Positions 39,982 through 52,110 of a stretch of DNA of 64,000 bases are shown piece by piece (position 1 is the stretch's first letter; every line of letters begins with the position of its first letter). A program made the position numbers and the translations under genes. The DNA comes from Sphagnum compactum (Eukaryota > Bryophyta > Sphagnopsida > Sphagnales): NCBI GenBank assembly GCA_965153455.1, contig OZ234496.1, positions 12,764,304-12,828,303 of the forward strand. The letters are read 5' to 3'. Below the pieces are notes generated by a model. That model worked only from the letters and a program-made list of their open reading frames with translations. It was not told the origin of the DNA and did no database searches.

Positions 39982-40206
39982 CCATGTGGCATAACCTAAT
40001 GGCCAATGTTTAGATGTCACATGGCATAACCTATTGACCAATGTTTAAATGCCATGTGGCATAACCTAAATGGTTAATGTTTAAATGCCATGTGGCATAG
40101 CCTAGATGGCCAATGTTTAAATGCCACATGGCATAGCCTAGGTGTCTAATGTTTAGATGCCATGTGGCTTAACTTGGGTGGCCATTGTTTAAATGCCACA
40201 TGGCAT
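39982..40206. repeat. 36-bp minisatellite with internal palindrome
   Basis: Six full units of about 36 bp plus a partial one. Each contains GCCACATGGC or GCCATGTGGC followed by ATARCCTA...CCAATGTTTARAT. The palindromic core appears in both orientations in different units. Confidence 0.88.
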
Positions 40207-40589
40207 TTGCCCAGTCAAAATGGTGTTTGATTAATCAAAAAATCATTTTATTGTTATATAAACTAATCAAAATGACTAGTCAAAAGTACTAGTCGAAATG
40301 ACTAATTAAAAATGCCAACTTAGGCTTGGTCAAAAAATACTTGGCCCAATCACAATGGGCAGGTTCAAAACGACTTGTCCAAAATGACTAGGAGGTTTTT
40401 TTTACACCTGTCCAAAATGGGTCTTTTTTGACCAAAATTTCTAGTAAAAAAAAAAAAAAGAATTCGAGTAGTGTGGCATTTGAATAAAATACACTCTACA
40501 GAAAGTCCATTAGGTCGCAAAAAATGAGCCACCATAGCTTGCATCTACCCTATGGATTCTATAAAAAATTAATGTAATGAAATTACTAC

Positions 40590-41180
40590 AGGTTTAATAG
40601 CCGAGATTGAAAGTTGTTTTATAGGTCAAGAGTTGTTGAATGCCATGGGGATAATCTATACTCAATATTGGTTGGCTCCTAAGGCTAAAATTATGTTTTT
40701 TCAAGCCACATGGCCTTGATTCAAACACACTTTAGGTTTTGGAAGGCCTTGGGGAGTTCCAAAACATTTGTGGGGCCACTGCTAGACCCCATCCTTCTTG
40801 ATAAGCAAGTTTTTTTGTTGAAATTGACCATGAAAAACCATTGTCAAGTTGTTATGCTCCTTCCCCATGGTTGCAACTATACTATTCGATTGTGGAAAGG
40901 CTTGCCTCTTGTGTAGTTGTAACCCAGAACTGTCAAACTGGCTTCATTTGGTGAAGCTATGCATGGTGATGATTCTTGGTAATGTGAAGAATGAAAGGAC
41001 ATTCTCCAATCTTTCTTTTATGAAAAACAAGCTTTAGAATCGCCTCCATATTCACCTTGACCTTGTTGTAAGGATGTATGCCCAAAGCTTTTATTCTTTG
41101 GAGACCTTTCCCTTTTACAAAGCAATATGTGATTGGAAAAATAATCACGTTATAGGTTGGATGCATAACCTAGTTTTTTA
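40590..41180 (+). pseudogene. decayed hAT-type transposase (C-terminal half)
   Basis: Translation in shifting frames gives NAMGIIYTQYWLAPKA (about 40640-40690), GPLLDPILLDKQVFLLKLTM (about 40775-40830) and then, in another frame, LSNWLHLVKLC. The dimerisation motif NERTFSNLSFMKNKL follows at about 40990-41035, then HLDLVVRMYAQSF and ETFPFYKAICDW. This order matches the C-terminus of plant hAT / zinc-finger-862-like transposases. Stops (for example after FMKNKL) and frameshifts make it non-functional. No N-terminal half or TIRs are recognised. Confidence 0.82.
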
Positions 41181-44100
41181 AATTTAAGTTTTTGTTCATT
41201 TTAGGTTGTTGGTGGATTTTCAAACCTTGACTAATAATGGTTTTTTTATTTGCTAAAAGTTTTTCCAAATATGTATAAGGGCAAAAAGAAGCCCACAATC
41301 CTAGAAATCAAGGCTCTATATTTAGTTTATGCTTTCAATTTTGCATCACACTTGAAGGCATTTACCTCTTCTAATTGTATACCATGGTGATAGTTTGAAA
41401 TATTTTGATTTTGTTGTTTTGTGTATTTTGTTAACATGGGGTGGATGAAAATAATGTTTGAACTACAATGGGCACGATTTCATTGAGATCACGGTTCAAA
41501 CCCCCCTCAAGCTTGTGGTTTTTTTGCAAATGTTGGATGTACATTCATATATAACAATAATTTACATTGATTTAGTTTAGTGGTCATTGGGTTTGATCAT
41601 GTGGCCTTGGGTGAACCAATGCCTACATTGTTACCATGGTAAAAATTTCAATATCCTTTTAACTTGTAACTTGTCTCAACCTTAACATTGGGTTTTCGAC
41701 AAAGTGTGAAGTGCAAGGGCCCATGAGGCCGAAAGTGTGTATAAGTGTGAAACACATTCTCACAAATGGGGGAAAATCCAAGGGATGAAGCCCAATGACT
41801 CCCAAGTGCACTGCCACTTTGGGAATTGCACTTGTGTGGGAGTTGTGAATGTTCAAAGCCTTGGTTAGAAAAATAAACAAGCACCAAATTGGGCCCCCAG
41901 AATACCATTAGAAAGGTCTTGAAGTGTAGATGCTTCAAGTGCCCTCGCATTGTTCATTTAAACTTGATTTGCATGACTTATGATCAAAGGTGTCAATGGG
42001 AGTTTATAAAATAAACTTAACAATCTATTTTTAATGGTAAGAAGGTTTAGGTACTAAACAATTAGCTTGGTAAACAACTAGCTTCGTGTTGAGGGACTTA
42101 ACATTGGAATCCTTACCACCAAGTGAGAAGGCAACTTCAGATGATTTTCAAAACAAATTTTGCGAGAAGTATGGGAGCAATTCCAAAAACACATGTTTGA
42201 ATTTACTATATCACTTTTGGGCACCCCAAGGTTGTAAAATGGTAGGCGTTGGTGATAATTTTGGATTTTATTGCAATGAAATTCAAAACCTAAGGTGCAT
42301 TCCGTGGACCTCAATGTTCAAGATTATTAAGATTAGTAGATACATTTGTTGAAAGATTTTTTATCATCCAAAACATAGCAAGACTTAGGCATTTAGTGCA
42401 ATTTGGGCCCAAACTATATTTGGGTATCATCATAATTTATTCACATAATTTTCATCACAACAAAAGCCCATGGAGGAAGCATTATGTTGACAATCATAAT
42501 AGTATATTACCTAGCTCCTCATAATGTACTTCATTAAAATGGTCATTTTATTTCAAATCCCCAAATTGAAACAAACATAACATTGTCTTGTGAGTTTCAT
42601 AATTCATTAGAAAACTTGAATAACACATAGACCATCTTGTAGGTCTTTTAAGAGTTTCACAATGGTATGCCAAACATTTAAACATCATTGCAATTGCTTT
42701 GAATCAATATTTTAGTGGTTGATGAATGTTGGCAAGTTCTTACTTTTGTTTCCTAACCAATAAGGCAAGGTCTTGCTGATTATTTTATTTGCATCATAAG
42801 GTATCAATATTAAAATTTCAATAACAAATTCACATTTTATGAACTCCGTATCAAAGTAATGGGTGTTTGATTACCAACATACATAGTTTGTCTTAGGCAA
42901 TACCAATTTGTTATGTATAAAGTTCAATTTTCAAGTACCACCTTTGAAAATTACTTGGTATAGAACCATTGTAAGTTTTAGAGTTTAAATATTTTCTTTC
43001 TTTTTCACCTTGGTTACTTTTTTTTTTGGATTTTTCTAGCCCATGTATGCATATTATAGATACATTTGAAATAATGTTTAAGGAAAGTACATAAAGCTTA
43101 AATTTTGTAAGTTGTAGTGAAATCCTCTTATCATCACATAAAAAGTTGCAAAGTACAACAAAGGAGTTTAAGGTAAATTACATATTCAAAACCCACCTTA
43201 TAAGGATTCCATCAATTCTTTAGATGCTACCTACAAAGCAAGGAGGCTCTTTAATCAATTTTTAACAAATTTAAGAATGACAAGTAGGTTATTAATACCT
43301 TTATCAATGGTTGACAACTTTTTCAATAATTGGCCAAAATTAATTGGGTTTCTTTTGGCAATTTGTGTCTTGGGCTTTCAAACTTTCAAAACTTTTTGGA
43401 AACAAGTTTTGTTTTGAAATCATGAACTGGTGTTTTATAAATGTTTATAAAAACTAGTTCATTATCTCAAAAAGGACTTGTTTCCAAAAAGAATTGCAAG
43501 ATCATTGAATTCAAAGAAAGTTTGATCCCTCAACCTCACTTTGAACATTTTGAACTCATAACAAATCTTAATAACCACAATGGGAATTCATGTTGGGGGT
43601 CCTTGGAATGCTTCATTTTCATTCCCAAACACTTTCACTAAATTCTTTAAATGGGCAATGTAAATCTTGGGCTTGCAATGCTTAATTATTTATATCAAGC
43701 CTTAAGTAATAGGTTTGTTTTACTATTATATTTTATCCTTCTCTATCCTCCTCATTGGTCATAGATTTGTAAACAATTTTTTTTTCCAATGCATATTATC
43801 AATAAAACAAATATTGCAAATTATAAATATGACAAAAAAAAACCTATATAACCAAAAAAAAACATTTTTAAAATTAAAAACATAATTTCTATCACAAACT
43901 TCCAATATAACAAAATTTCAATATAATCCATGCAAAAATCGTGAAGCAATATGTTTGTGCAAATATATGGGTTTCAAACTGTAAAAATGGCATGAAAAAT
44001 ATATCTATTACTTTTACATAAATCATGTGTCTTTGCTACTTATGATGTCTTGATGTGAAGTACGTACGATTTATATTTTAATTAAATATGTATAATATTG

Positions 44101-45289
44101 TGATGTAATTTTACATAAAATTATGTGATCTTGGTGTATTAAACATGAACATTCATATATGTCATTCAAAACAAATGTGTCGTCCATTTAAATATTTTAG
44201 GATATTGAATACATATAAATATTGTTCACATGAAATGCACTATACATCACAAACTTAATGGGTCATAATTTGGTAATAATAGTTGTGCGAAATCTACTTT
44301 TCATAGGTTCATATTGAATAAACATGTATGTCATTTATCTATTTATGTTGTTTGAACATTGATATCATGCACATTGTTTAGACACAAATGTCATATGCTT
44401 ATTCATATCATTTAAACATGGATGATATTATTTGTGTTGTTTACACATGAAAATCATACACGACTTTCATGTTTAAATAATGCACAACATTCGTGTTTAA
44501 CTAATACGAACTTGTGAAATAACAAATTTTGCACGCATTTGGAATGAACCCATCAAGCTTGTAAATTTGTGATGTAAGGAATCTTATCCATACCAACCCA
44601 TATGTTTGCAACTTGTATCCAGATCAACCATTTTTTTGACTACTAACGCAATTATCCTATGTGGGACCATGTAAAAACAACTTGTAATTGTACATGTGAC
44701 TACACAATGGTTTTAAGTTGCATATGTGATTATGACTTGCAACTAATATTAATTTGGATAAAAATGAAGATGAAAAATGTAGTCACACCACCCAACAACT
44801 AATGGCAATATCGACCTATGGATGAAAATTTAATTTTTTTTGTGATTAATATTATGTCTCATAGGTGATTAAACACCATTTTGTGTTTTATTTAACTTGA
44901 ATTGTGACTACAAATTATATCCACAAATGCACATGTGTTTAGGTGTGAAGAAAATATGTTATGGTTGATGAAATTACTAGATTTGGTGGTGTAAATTTTT
45001 TGCTTCATTATTTTAAGTGAAAAAAATTAAATGCATAATAAATTTTGGTAGATTTGTGAAAATTTCAAAAGACTAATGGAAAATGTTAAAAAAAACCATT
45101 AATTTCAATTTTCAGCATAATAGTGTTTTGTGTAGGTGTGAATATTTTTAAAAAACAAATGGGATTGTTGGATTTGGTGGTTTAAGTTCGTTTTCTACAT
45201 TATATAGAAAAATGCATCACTTCACTGAAATAGTTATTTATAGACAATGTTTTTGCACAATACAATTTGTGCACTTTATTTTTTTTTAT
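41181..45289. other. intergenic, no gene seen
   Basis: Long AT-rich stretch. ORFs of 66-100 codons (41648-41950 minus, 42086-42352 plus, 43441-43641 plus) have no recognisable domain. At about 44160-44500 short words such as CATTTAAACATG and ATATGTCATT recur, the remains of a degenerate tandem repeat. Confidence 0.5.
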
Positions 45290-45965
45290 TGATTTTATGT
45301 TGTAATAACCTAAATTAGAATAACCTTAAATAGCCAAAAATATCTTAAAGCGGAATAACCTAAAATAACATAAGATTAATTAACTCAGAATAACCTAGGG
45401 TAAAATAATTTAGAATAGGTTATGGTAAAATAACCTAGAATAGAAAAAATAGCTAAAAATAACCTAAATAATTTTCAAAAGCTTAAGGTGTAACAATCTA
45501 AAATAGCCAAGAAAAATTGTCATGGGCATAAAAAGAACTAAACAAGATTTCCAAACCACACAAATAAATGCAAGCCTAATTTTGGATCTAAGTCATGTAA
45601 TAAGAAAATCAAAAGCAAAAACATAATGTGTGTACAATGTGAATGCAAAAAGACTTTATTACAAAAACATGACAAGAGAGGAATAACTTAAAATAATAAA
45701 AAATAACTTAAAAAAAAGGTGAAATAACCTATACTAACCAAAAAAAAAAAGGTAGAAATTTTAAAATAACATAAGGCGAAATAATTTCAAATAATTTAAG
45801 GTGGAATAACTTAGAATAGTTGAAAATAGCTTTAAATAGAATATGCCTAAAATAATTTAAGGTGAAATAGTCTAAAATAATTCAGGATAAAATAGCCTAT
45901 AATAACTTATAATAAACTAAAGTGGAATAATTTAGAATAATAAAAAATAGCCTAGGGTAAAAATG
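45290..45965. repeat. degenerate AATAACCTAAAATAG simple repeat
   Basis: The words AATAACCTAAAATA, AATAACTTA and AAGGTGAAATA recur irregularly. The reverse-complement texture (TTATTTTAAGTTAC, TAGGTTATTT) fills 37850-38290, so the two areas appear to be related low-complexity arrays on opposite strands. Confidence 0.6.
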
Positions 45966-47250
45966 ATATTTAAACCACCTACCTACATGCTAGGTTTTAC
46001 ATTCTAACGTAAAAAATAACTTCAACACATGTCTATGGATTAATTAAATTATTTTCAAAATTTTATTTCAAAAAGAAAAATATTCTTGCATATTTTAAAA
46101 GATTTTTCAATTTCCTTCCAAAAACAAATTGTTCTATGAAGATTATTTTTGGGAACATTTCAATATCTTTAAAATAAATATAATTTGTGCCAGCGTGTTG
46201 CAAAGTTACACTAGTATGGTATATATTGCAATTACTTTCATGAGCAACAAATATGGACCATTCATCACCATAGACGACAGTAGACTTTTAATACTTTAAC
46301 ATCTTAGCAAGAATTTTATTTACTTCTTTTGCATTTACCTTTTTTGTGATGCATAATAAAAAAAATCCTCTAGAATCAAAAGTCACATCTCCCATACATG
46401 TGAATAGGCACATCATGCAACCATATACATCTTTGCCTTGTAAGCATTGTCTTCCGGGAATTGTGCCATTCACATGTTCATACATGGGGAGGCCGCAACT
46501 TGAAACTTCCATCTGGGGAGCGCTTACCATGTTGTTCTGGCTATTTCTCCCACGCTTACTCACCTTTCACTATTATACGCGCTTCTAGTTTGTGCCAAGT
46601 GTTCTATTGTTTCTCCCATGCCTACTTACCTTTTCATCATGTTAAGCAAAATTTTTGTCCTGCAATACACTTTGATTTGGGGAAAGCAGGGCCACCATTG
46701 TGTTGTTATTAGGTCCTATATTGGACTCTTCAATTGTACCAAATCTACATGCACATTTTTGTGTGCCCAATTTTACCACCCAAGGAAATGTTACATTCTT
46801 TCTCCCAGCTGTGATGGTACCTTGGTAGCTTTGACACAAATTATACTAGTTGTCGAAATGCTGAAATTTTTAATTTTTACTTTTTCCAAAAGAATAAAAT
46901 TTTAAAACGGAAATGAAGAGTCTTTACCATGAAGAACACTCAATGGAATACCATGGAAACTCAATTCAACACTCAATTTAAATGACTTTTATATTTGACA
47001 AATATATTTTTATATTTTTGCACACTTTGGAAAATGATGAACATCATCTACCTTCAATCAGTTTTCATCAACATACATTGGCATCTATCCTTTCTTTCTC
47101 GTGCATTTTTAGCAACATTAGCACAATCACATTTTTCTATCATTTCTTGGTAAATTATGTTTTATTTATTTTTTGGTTACACATTTCTGAGTTTAAGATT
47201 TGTGGAGTATATTAGGATGTAAGAATGAAAAATTAATTGGTGCATTAAAA
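45966..47250. other. intergenic, no gene seen
   Basis: Holds an unassigned 91-codon minus-strand ORF (46288-46563; cysteine-rich, includes GTIPGRQCLQGKDVYGC). Its wording looks protein-like, but I cannot place it; it may be a transposon ORF fragment. Confidence 0.45.
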
Positions 47251-48680
47251 AATGGGAAATCAATTGAGCAAGAATCAAGCTATCTTTCAAGCACAGACAA
47301 ACAACTTTCTCTCATTCACAGAAAAGAAATAGATCACCCTGATGACAACCATTAGTATGAAATCCTTATAAACCCAGTCCATGCTACGAAATGGGATAAA
47401 TTGTTTTTAGCCCACTCAAAATTGCATTTGATTTGAGTGTTGGAATGTGCATGAAGCCAGAATCCATATGAACAAACTGCCTTAAAGCAAGGACTGGATG
47501 GAGAGCTTCACCCTGCCAACGAGAACCTTTTTGGTGTTATAAGGACCATACACATCAGCAGTATCAAGGAATGTGACCCTTGCATGGACAGCAAATCTGA
47601 TGAGCTCAATCAGCTTTTCCTCCTACTTTGGATCTCCATAATATGGACTCGTTGTCACCATGCACCCGAATCCTATTGATGATACTTCAAACCCCTTGGA
47701 GCCAAGCTTCAATCTAGGGACAGTGGGAAGATCAGAAGCCATAACTGATGTACTGCCAGCTTAAATTACTGAATTTTTGCCCATCAATACAACTAACTAC
47801 CAGCCTCTAAATCTTTGCCAATGTCCCCAAAACTTGAATGGAAAAACAAATCTCAAGTGCCCTGCAAGTCCGTAATACAAGTTGGGAGCTGTATGGGCGC
47901 TAAACTGAAATCTGGGTGGGATAAGTTTGCTCTGGGCTGTTCTTTTCACAGATAAAAGAGTGTTTATGTCAAAGGTTGCTGCACCCAAAGACATCACTTG
48001 AGCTCAAGAATGGACAGTTTGGGGAGTTCTCCATGCCAGAGTCAACCAACAGCCATCAGCACACCATCCATTGAAATCCCCTTTTGATTCAGTGGTGGAT
48101 GAGCCCCTTGATAACCTATCCTGTGAAAAATAGGTCCTGTAACTAGGTAGGACAATAGAGCTATCCTTAAAGTCACCCTGTGTTTGGGCCCTAGTTTGAC
48201 CCCACAACCCCTGTTTCATCCCCAATTGGATTGTAGCCATAAATTGAGCAAAACTGGGTATCAGTTCAGAAGATTTGCAGGATGTAAATTCTGACAAGGC
48301 TTGATTTAATCGAAAATATGAGCAGTAGTCAAGGCCCAGTAAGGCAAATCCAAAACTGGTTGTGAACCTCCTGTGAGGAGCAATTGAAGTGGAAACTATT
48401 AGTTTGGTCCCCTGTTCTTTCCCTACTGTACTGTTTTCATCTTGACTTTTCATTTCCTCCCCCACCTTTGGCAAAATTGGGGCCCAGCAGCCCCAGTTTG
48501 GGGTACTTTACCAATAAGTCTAAGAAGTTGGTAGGTAAGTAGATGCAGTAGATGGTTGGTATGTAGGTAAGGAATAGTGAGTTGTTAGTCGGTAGGTGCT
48601 GAAACCGAAACTGAGCTAACCACTCTGGTTAGTTAGTGTACTGGAACCCAATGGGAAAAAAAACTAGTAGATGTCTGTGG
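47251..48680 (-). pseudogene. dead AKR copy 2, promoter + exon 1 half
   Basis: From 47251 upwards this is collinear with 34357 upwards of the intact AKR locus: the rest of intron 1, exon 1 (47742-47512), the 5' UTR and the duplicated upstream block. Exon 1 still reads MASDLPTVPRLKLG, GFEVSS and FLDTADVYGP but has an in-frame TAG after YYGDPK and two extra codons. The homology begins abruptly in intron 1, and exons 2-5 are missing here. They are found, in opposite orientation, at 58274-60145. Confidence 0.88.
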
Positions 48681-48946
48681 ATGTTTCATGGTTTGTTAGG
48701 TCAGGAGTTAGGACCAGTGTTGGGCGGATGTCCTGAAAATCTGGATATCCTGACCGAATATCAATCAGGATATCATTTCTTAAATCCTTAGGACATCAAA
48801 TTTTTTGATATCCGAGGTGATATTCTTATCTGCAGATCTCAAAATTATGAGATCCCCTCGTATAATATCACAACAAGAAAGCACATGTACCATCCTCCTA
48901 CAAGAGACATAAGAGGGAGAATCTTGACACAAAAGTGATTGATCAC

Positions 48947-49077
48947 CTGAGGAACCAGCATGTCCATGGCTGCCACAGCCTTGCCATCATCATTGAGTCC
49001 CATATAAAATGCTTTGAAGTCTTCAGGGTAGTCATACATAATTATAGGTTTCTTGAACACATTTCTCTATGAAATAC
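48947..49077 (-). pseudogene. isolated exon of an asparaginyl-tRNA synthetase gene
   Basis: On the minus strand the exon reads [19 protein letters not shown] followed by [17 protein letters not shown]. This matches the conserved region of cytosolic-type AsnRS (motif FxKPVIVYNYPKxIKAFYMRLNDD...AAMDVLVP). Its edges are splice-like: CTTGTGTGCAG before (acceptor at 49078-49079) and CAG/GTGATC after (donor at 48946-48945). A one-base shift near 49057-49060 breaks the frame upstream of FKKP. No other AsnRS exon is seen nearby, so this is a captured genomic fragment with intron flanks, not a retrocopy. Confidence 0.75.
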
Positions 49078-49652
49078 CTGCACACAAGTCATTGAAAAAT
49101 TACACTAACAATAGGAATCATAGCAGCTAGAGGCACAAACTGCATTGTATATGAACCTCAAAATGAAGCCTGAGCTCTATCACCATATTAATTGATCAAC
49201 CATCTTCAAACTTCTATCCTCATGCTAATCTCCTAATCTCAACTAAGAAGAACTCAATCTCCTATTAGATTAAATGGTAGTCCAAATTTATAAGTAGTTC
49301 TTTTTGAAGTTTCTGGGCAAAATCAACTATTACATCAAAGGAAAAGATTTAGGAACAAAAGTAAAACTTAAGTTGAGTTGTTCTAGCTAAGACTTGCTAG
49401 AAATCAAATAGTTAGGTGCTTGTGGTCTTTATTGTAAATCAAGCAACAATAGGTGATAAATTGTTGAAAATCAAGTTGCATAGGATAATTGCCTCTATCC
49501 ACTATGAGACCATGTGTATGTACTTAAGTTGTCTCAATCTAATTACAAGTAGACAGTCCACTATTTGCAACTATGATCTCTCAATTTACTACTTATATGT
49601 GTTTCTTTTCAACTACATTATTTTTTTCTTATGCGTTTTAATTTTCTCACCA

Positions 49653-50094
49653 TCACTATGGAGGAAATAGATCGCTCATAGGTTATGGGCTCAGAATATG
49701 GAGTCATAAAGAAGTTTGAGGGAAAGAATTTCATGTTGTGGAAATTCAAAATTGAAGCATTGTTCAAGGCAAGAGAACTTTGAGGACTAATCAATGGAGA
49801 AGAAGTGAAGCTATATCCGTTAAATGCTCTTGGACTTTTGGTTTATGAGAGGAAGGATAGATGAGTCTTGAATCTTCTCATTCAAAGTGTTTCTAACGAT
49901 CAATTCATGAGCATCAGAAAGGAGATGATAGCCAAGGGGGTTTGGAAGACTTTTCAAAAGTGGCATGTTGACAAAGGACTTGTCAACAAAATATTTTTCA
50001 CACAAAAGTTCTTCATGTCTTGGATGGAGTCAATTGATACAATGGAGTATTACTTGAACAAGCTTGGAGCAATGGTTAACAACTTAGATGTGTG
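49653..50094 (+). pseudogene. Ty1/copia gag remnant
   Basis: Translation from about 49653 reads MEEIDRS, a stop, then VIKKFEGKNFMLWKFKIEAL, RNLLIQSV-type text, IRKEMIAKGVWKTFQKWHV, DKGLVNKIFF and TMEYYLNKLGAMVNNLDV. This is the N-terminal gag region (UBN2-type) of copia retrotransposons. In-frame stops lie after KARE, and at two further points before 49870. I did not identify the long terminal repeats or a primer-binding site with confidence. Confidence 0.82.
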
Positions 50095-51162
50095 AGCATC
50101 GTACAAGAGACAAAGATAAAGAGGGATGAAATAAATATATTGTTTTAATAAAAGAATTTTTAATTATATTTGTGGGTACTAAGAATCAAGAGGTTATGAC
50201 ATATGAAGGGTCACACCTTTCCGTAATGGAATGTCTAACATATTAATGTACTACTAACACACTAATGGTCCTACATTCCCACTAGTGCACTAGTCTATAT
50301 ATCCTTTAACTATTCATTCCTCATAAATGGATGAAACATCTTTCTATCCAAGTAAGGTTGTTTTCTCTGACGCATTCAAGTTTTTTTTCACACATTGGGT
50401 TTTTGTGTGGTGTTGGAACATGATTTTGTCACCTTCTTTGAACTTCTCCAATGTAGTTTTTTCTTCTTTGTGGATTTTCCCAAGGTAAATATGTTTCTAT
50501 GCGTAGCATTGCTTTGAGTTGTTTTGTAATTATTTCCATTTCAAAAATCGTTTTAGATAGATCATTTCATTGATTACATTTTGCTTGATGATTCTAATGT
50601 CAAAAACTTTGATAGTTCTCATAACTTTTATTTGGGTACTTGACATACGTGTTTGAAGGTGTTTGTTGTTGATGTTGTATCTAGCATGAATTTTCAAGTT
50701 GCTTTATGTTGTTGGGGAGTTGCATGAAGTTTTGATATTTATTTGTTGGTTGATGTCCACATTGAAAATGCTCAGGGCAAGATGCTTGGACTACTTGCTT
50801 TCTTTCTTGAATAGCATAATGAATGGTTGTGAGCATACCCAAGTTTTTTCTTTGAGAAAATGGTTGAATGCCGTTTCCATTATAAGTCATTAGATTTTTT
50901 TGGTTCATTGATTGAATTTCTCAAAACTATAATTGAATTTATCTTTATGACCCAAATGTATAATTTTTTAGATTTTAACTTTAGGTCATGTTCTTGTTTG
51001 TGTTTGTATCTTTTCCCACTCCAACATTTATTTTCTTTGGGTGTGAAAAGAGGATTGATTATTGAAGAAGAAAATTCTTTGGGTCTTGATTACGGCTAAA
51101 ATAATGAATCACATGGAAAGTAATGATTGAATCCACAATATTTGTAGGAGATGTTGGAAATT
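50095..51162. other. between copia pieces, no gene seen
   Basis: AT-rich. The CCCACTAGTGCACTAGTC and GACGCATTCAAG words at 50275-50385 may belong to a decayed LTR. ORFs up to 79 codons have no recognisable domain. Confidence 0.4.
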
Positions 51163-52110
51163 TTAGATCTGATGCAAGTGAATAAAGGCATGAATGCAGC
51201 CTTGAATAATGGGAATGTTGTCCACTTCAAGAATCAAAGCATTGGGTTTTGAAATGATCTTTGATAATGTGCATGTACCTAACTCCTTCATGCAAAAATA
51301 ATTTTTTTCTTGAAGTAAGGCTTTTGTTAAAAATGTTGTTGTCTTGACTAAAATAAAAGTATACTTGAATATGTTTTTCAAGAACCCACTTTCAAATAAA
51401 ATGGTGTTGGGTATCAACATGTTTGCTTCAAGATTGATATTTAGGGTTTCACTAAGGGTTATGACACTTTGGGAATCTAAATAAATTGTAATAGGATGTT
51501 TTTGTTCAAGTTTAAGTTAGACTAAAAGTTTCCATAGCCATATGCTTTAACCAAAGTAATGTACTCAGATTTTGTGTAGGAGAAAGCAATTTGTTTCTTA
51601 CTTCGCCTTGAAATTACTCCTTTAGCAAGTATAAAACAATAGCCCAATGTAAAACGTTGATTATTTTTATTTCCAGCCCAATCTACACTAGAATATCTGT
51701 GTAAAATTCGACCATTTTCAAAATTTTGATATTGATGGCATAGCTTAGTGTTTTTTTGATATAACACATAGGATGTTTAAAAGTTTAGATGTGCACATCT
51801 TTTGGATTGGAAAGATAATGTGAAAGGTTACTTATGGCAAATGTACAATCTAGTTTTGAATTAACAATTGAATACATATATAAAAGATATCAACTATTTT
51901 TTAATATGGATATTTATCCTTCATAACTTGCATAACCAAAGTTTTAAAAAAATCATCTTTACTTAGTTTTGTGCCCGCCTGCATGGGGTATTAAGTGGAT
52001 TGGAATTAAGCATATCAAATTCTTGTTTGAAAATAGACTTTGTTTGTTTAATTAAAGTTTTTTGTTGTTGATTAATATAGAATCATCAACATAAACAATA
52101 AGTATGACAT
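51163..52110 (-). pseudogene. Ty1/copia reverse transcriptase-RNase H remnant
   Basis: Reading the minus strand from 52110, the polymerase active-site box LIVYVDDSILI lies at about 52105-52070. It is followed, after a frame change, by KSIFKQEFDML. Further on come RYSSVDWAGNK, GVISRRSKKQIAFSYTKSEY (RNase H, 51767-51522) and the C-terminal FLTKALLQEKNYFCMKELG (about 51340-51270). The order RT, RNase H, C-terminus is that of copia pol. Multiple stops and shifts; dead. It is oriented opposite to the gag piece at 49.65-50.09 kb. Confidence 0.85.

Noticed and set aside
41460-41520. tRNA-like B-box (GGTTCAAACCCC)
   Set aside because: No matching A-box at tRNA spacing and no cloverleaf; probably chance or a SINE scrap.
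46288-46563. 91-codon cysteine-rich minus-strand ORF
   Set aside because: Looks somewhat protein-like but I cannot assign it to a family or extend it, so it is not listed as a gene.
48004-48474. 156-codon minus-strand ORF
   Set aside because: It overlaps the duplicated AKR upstream block, its counterpart in the other two copies is not open, and it has no recognisable domain.
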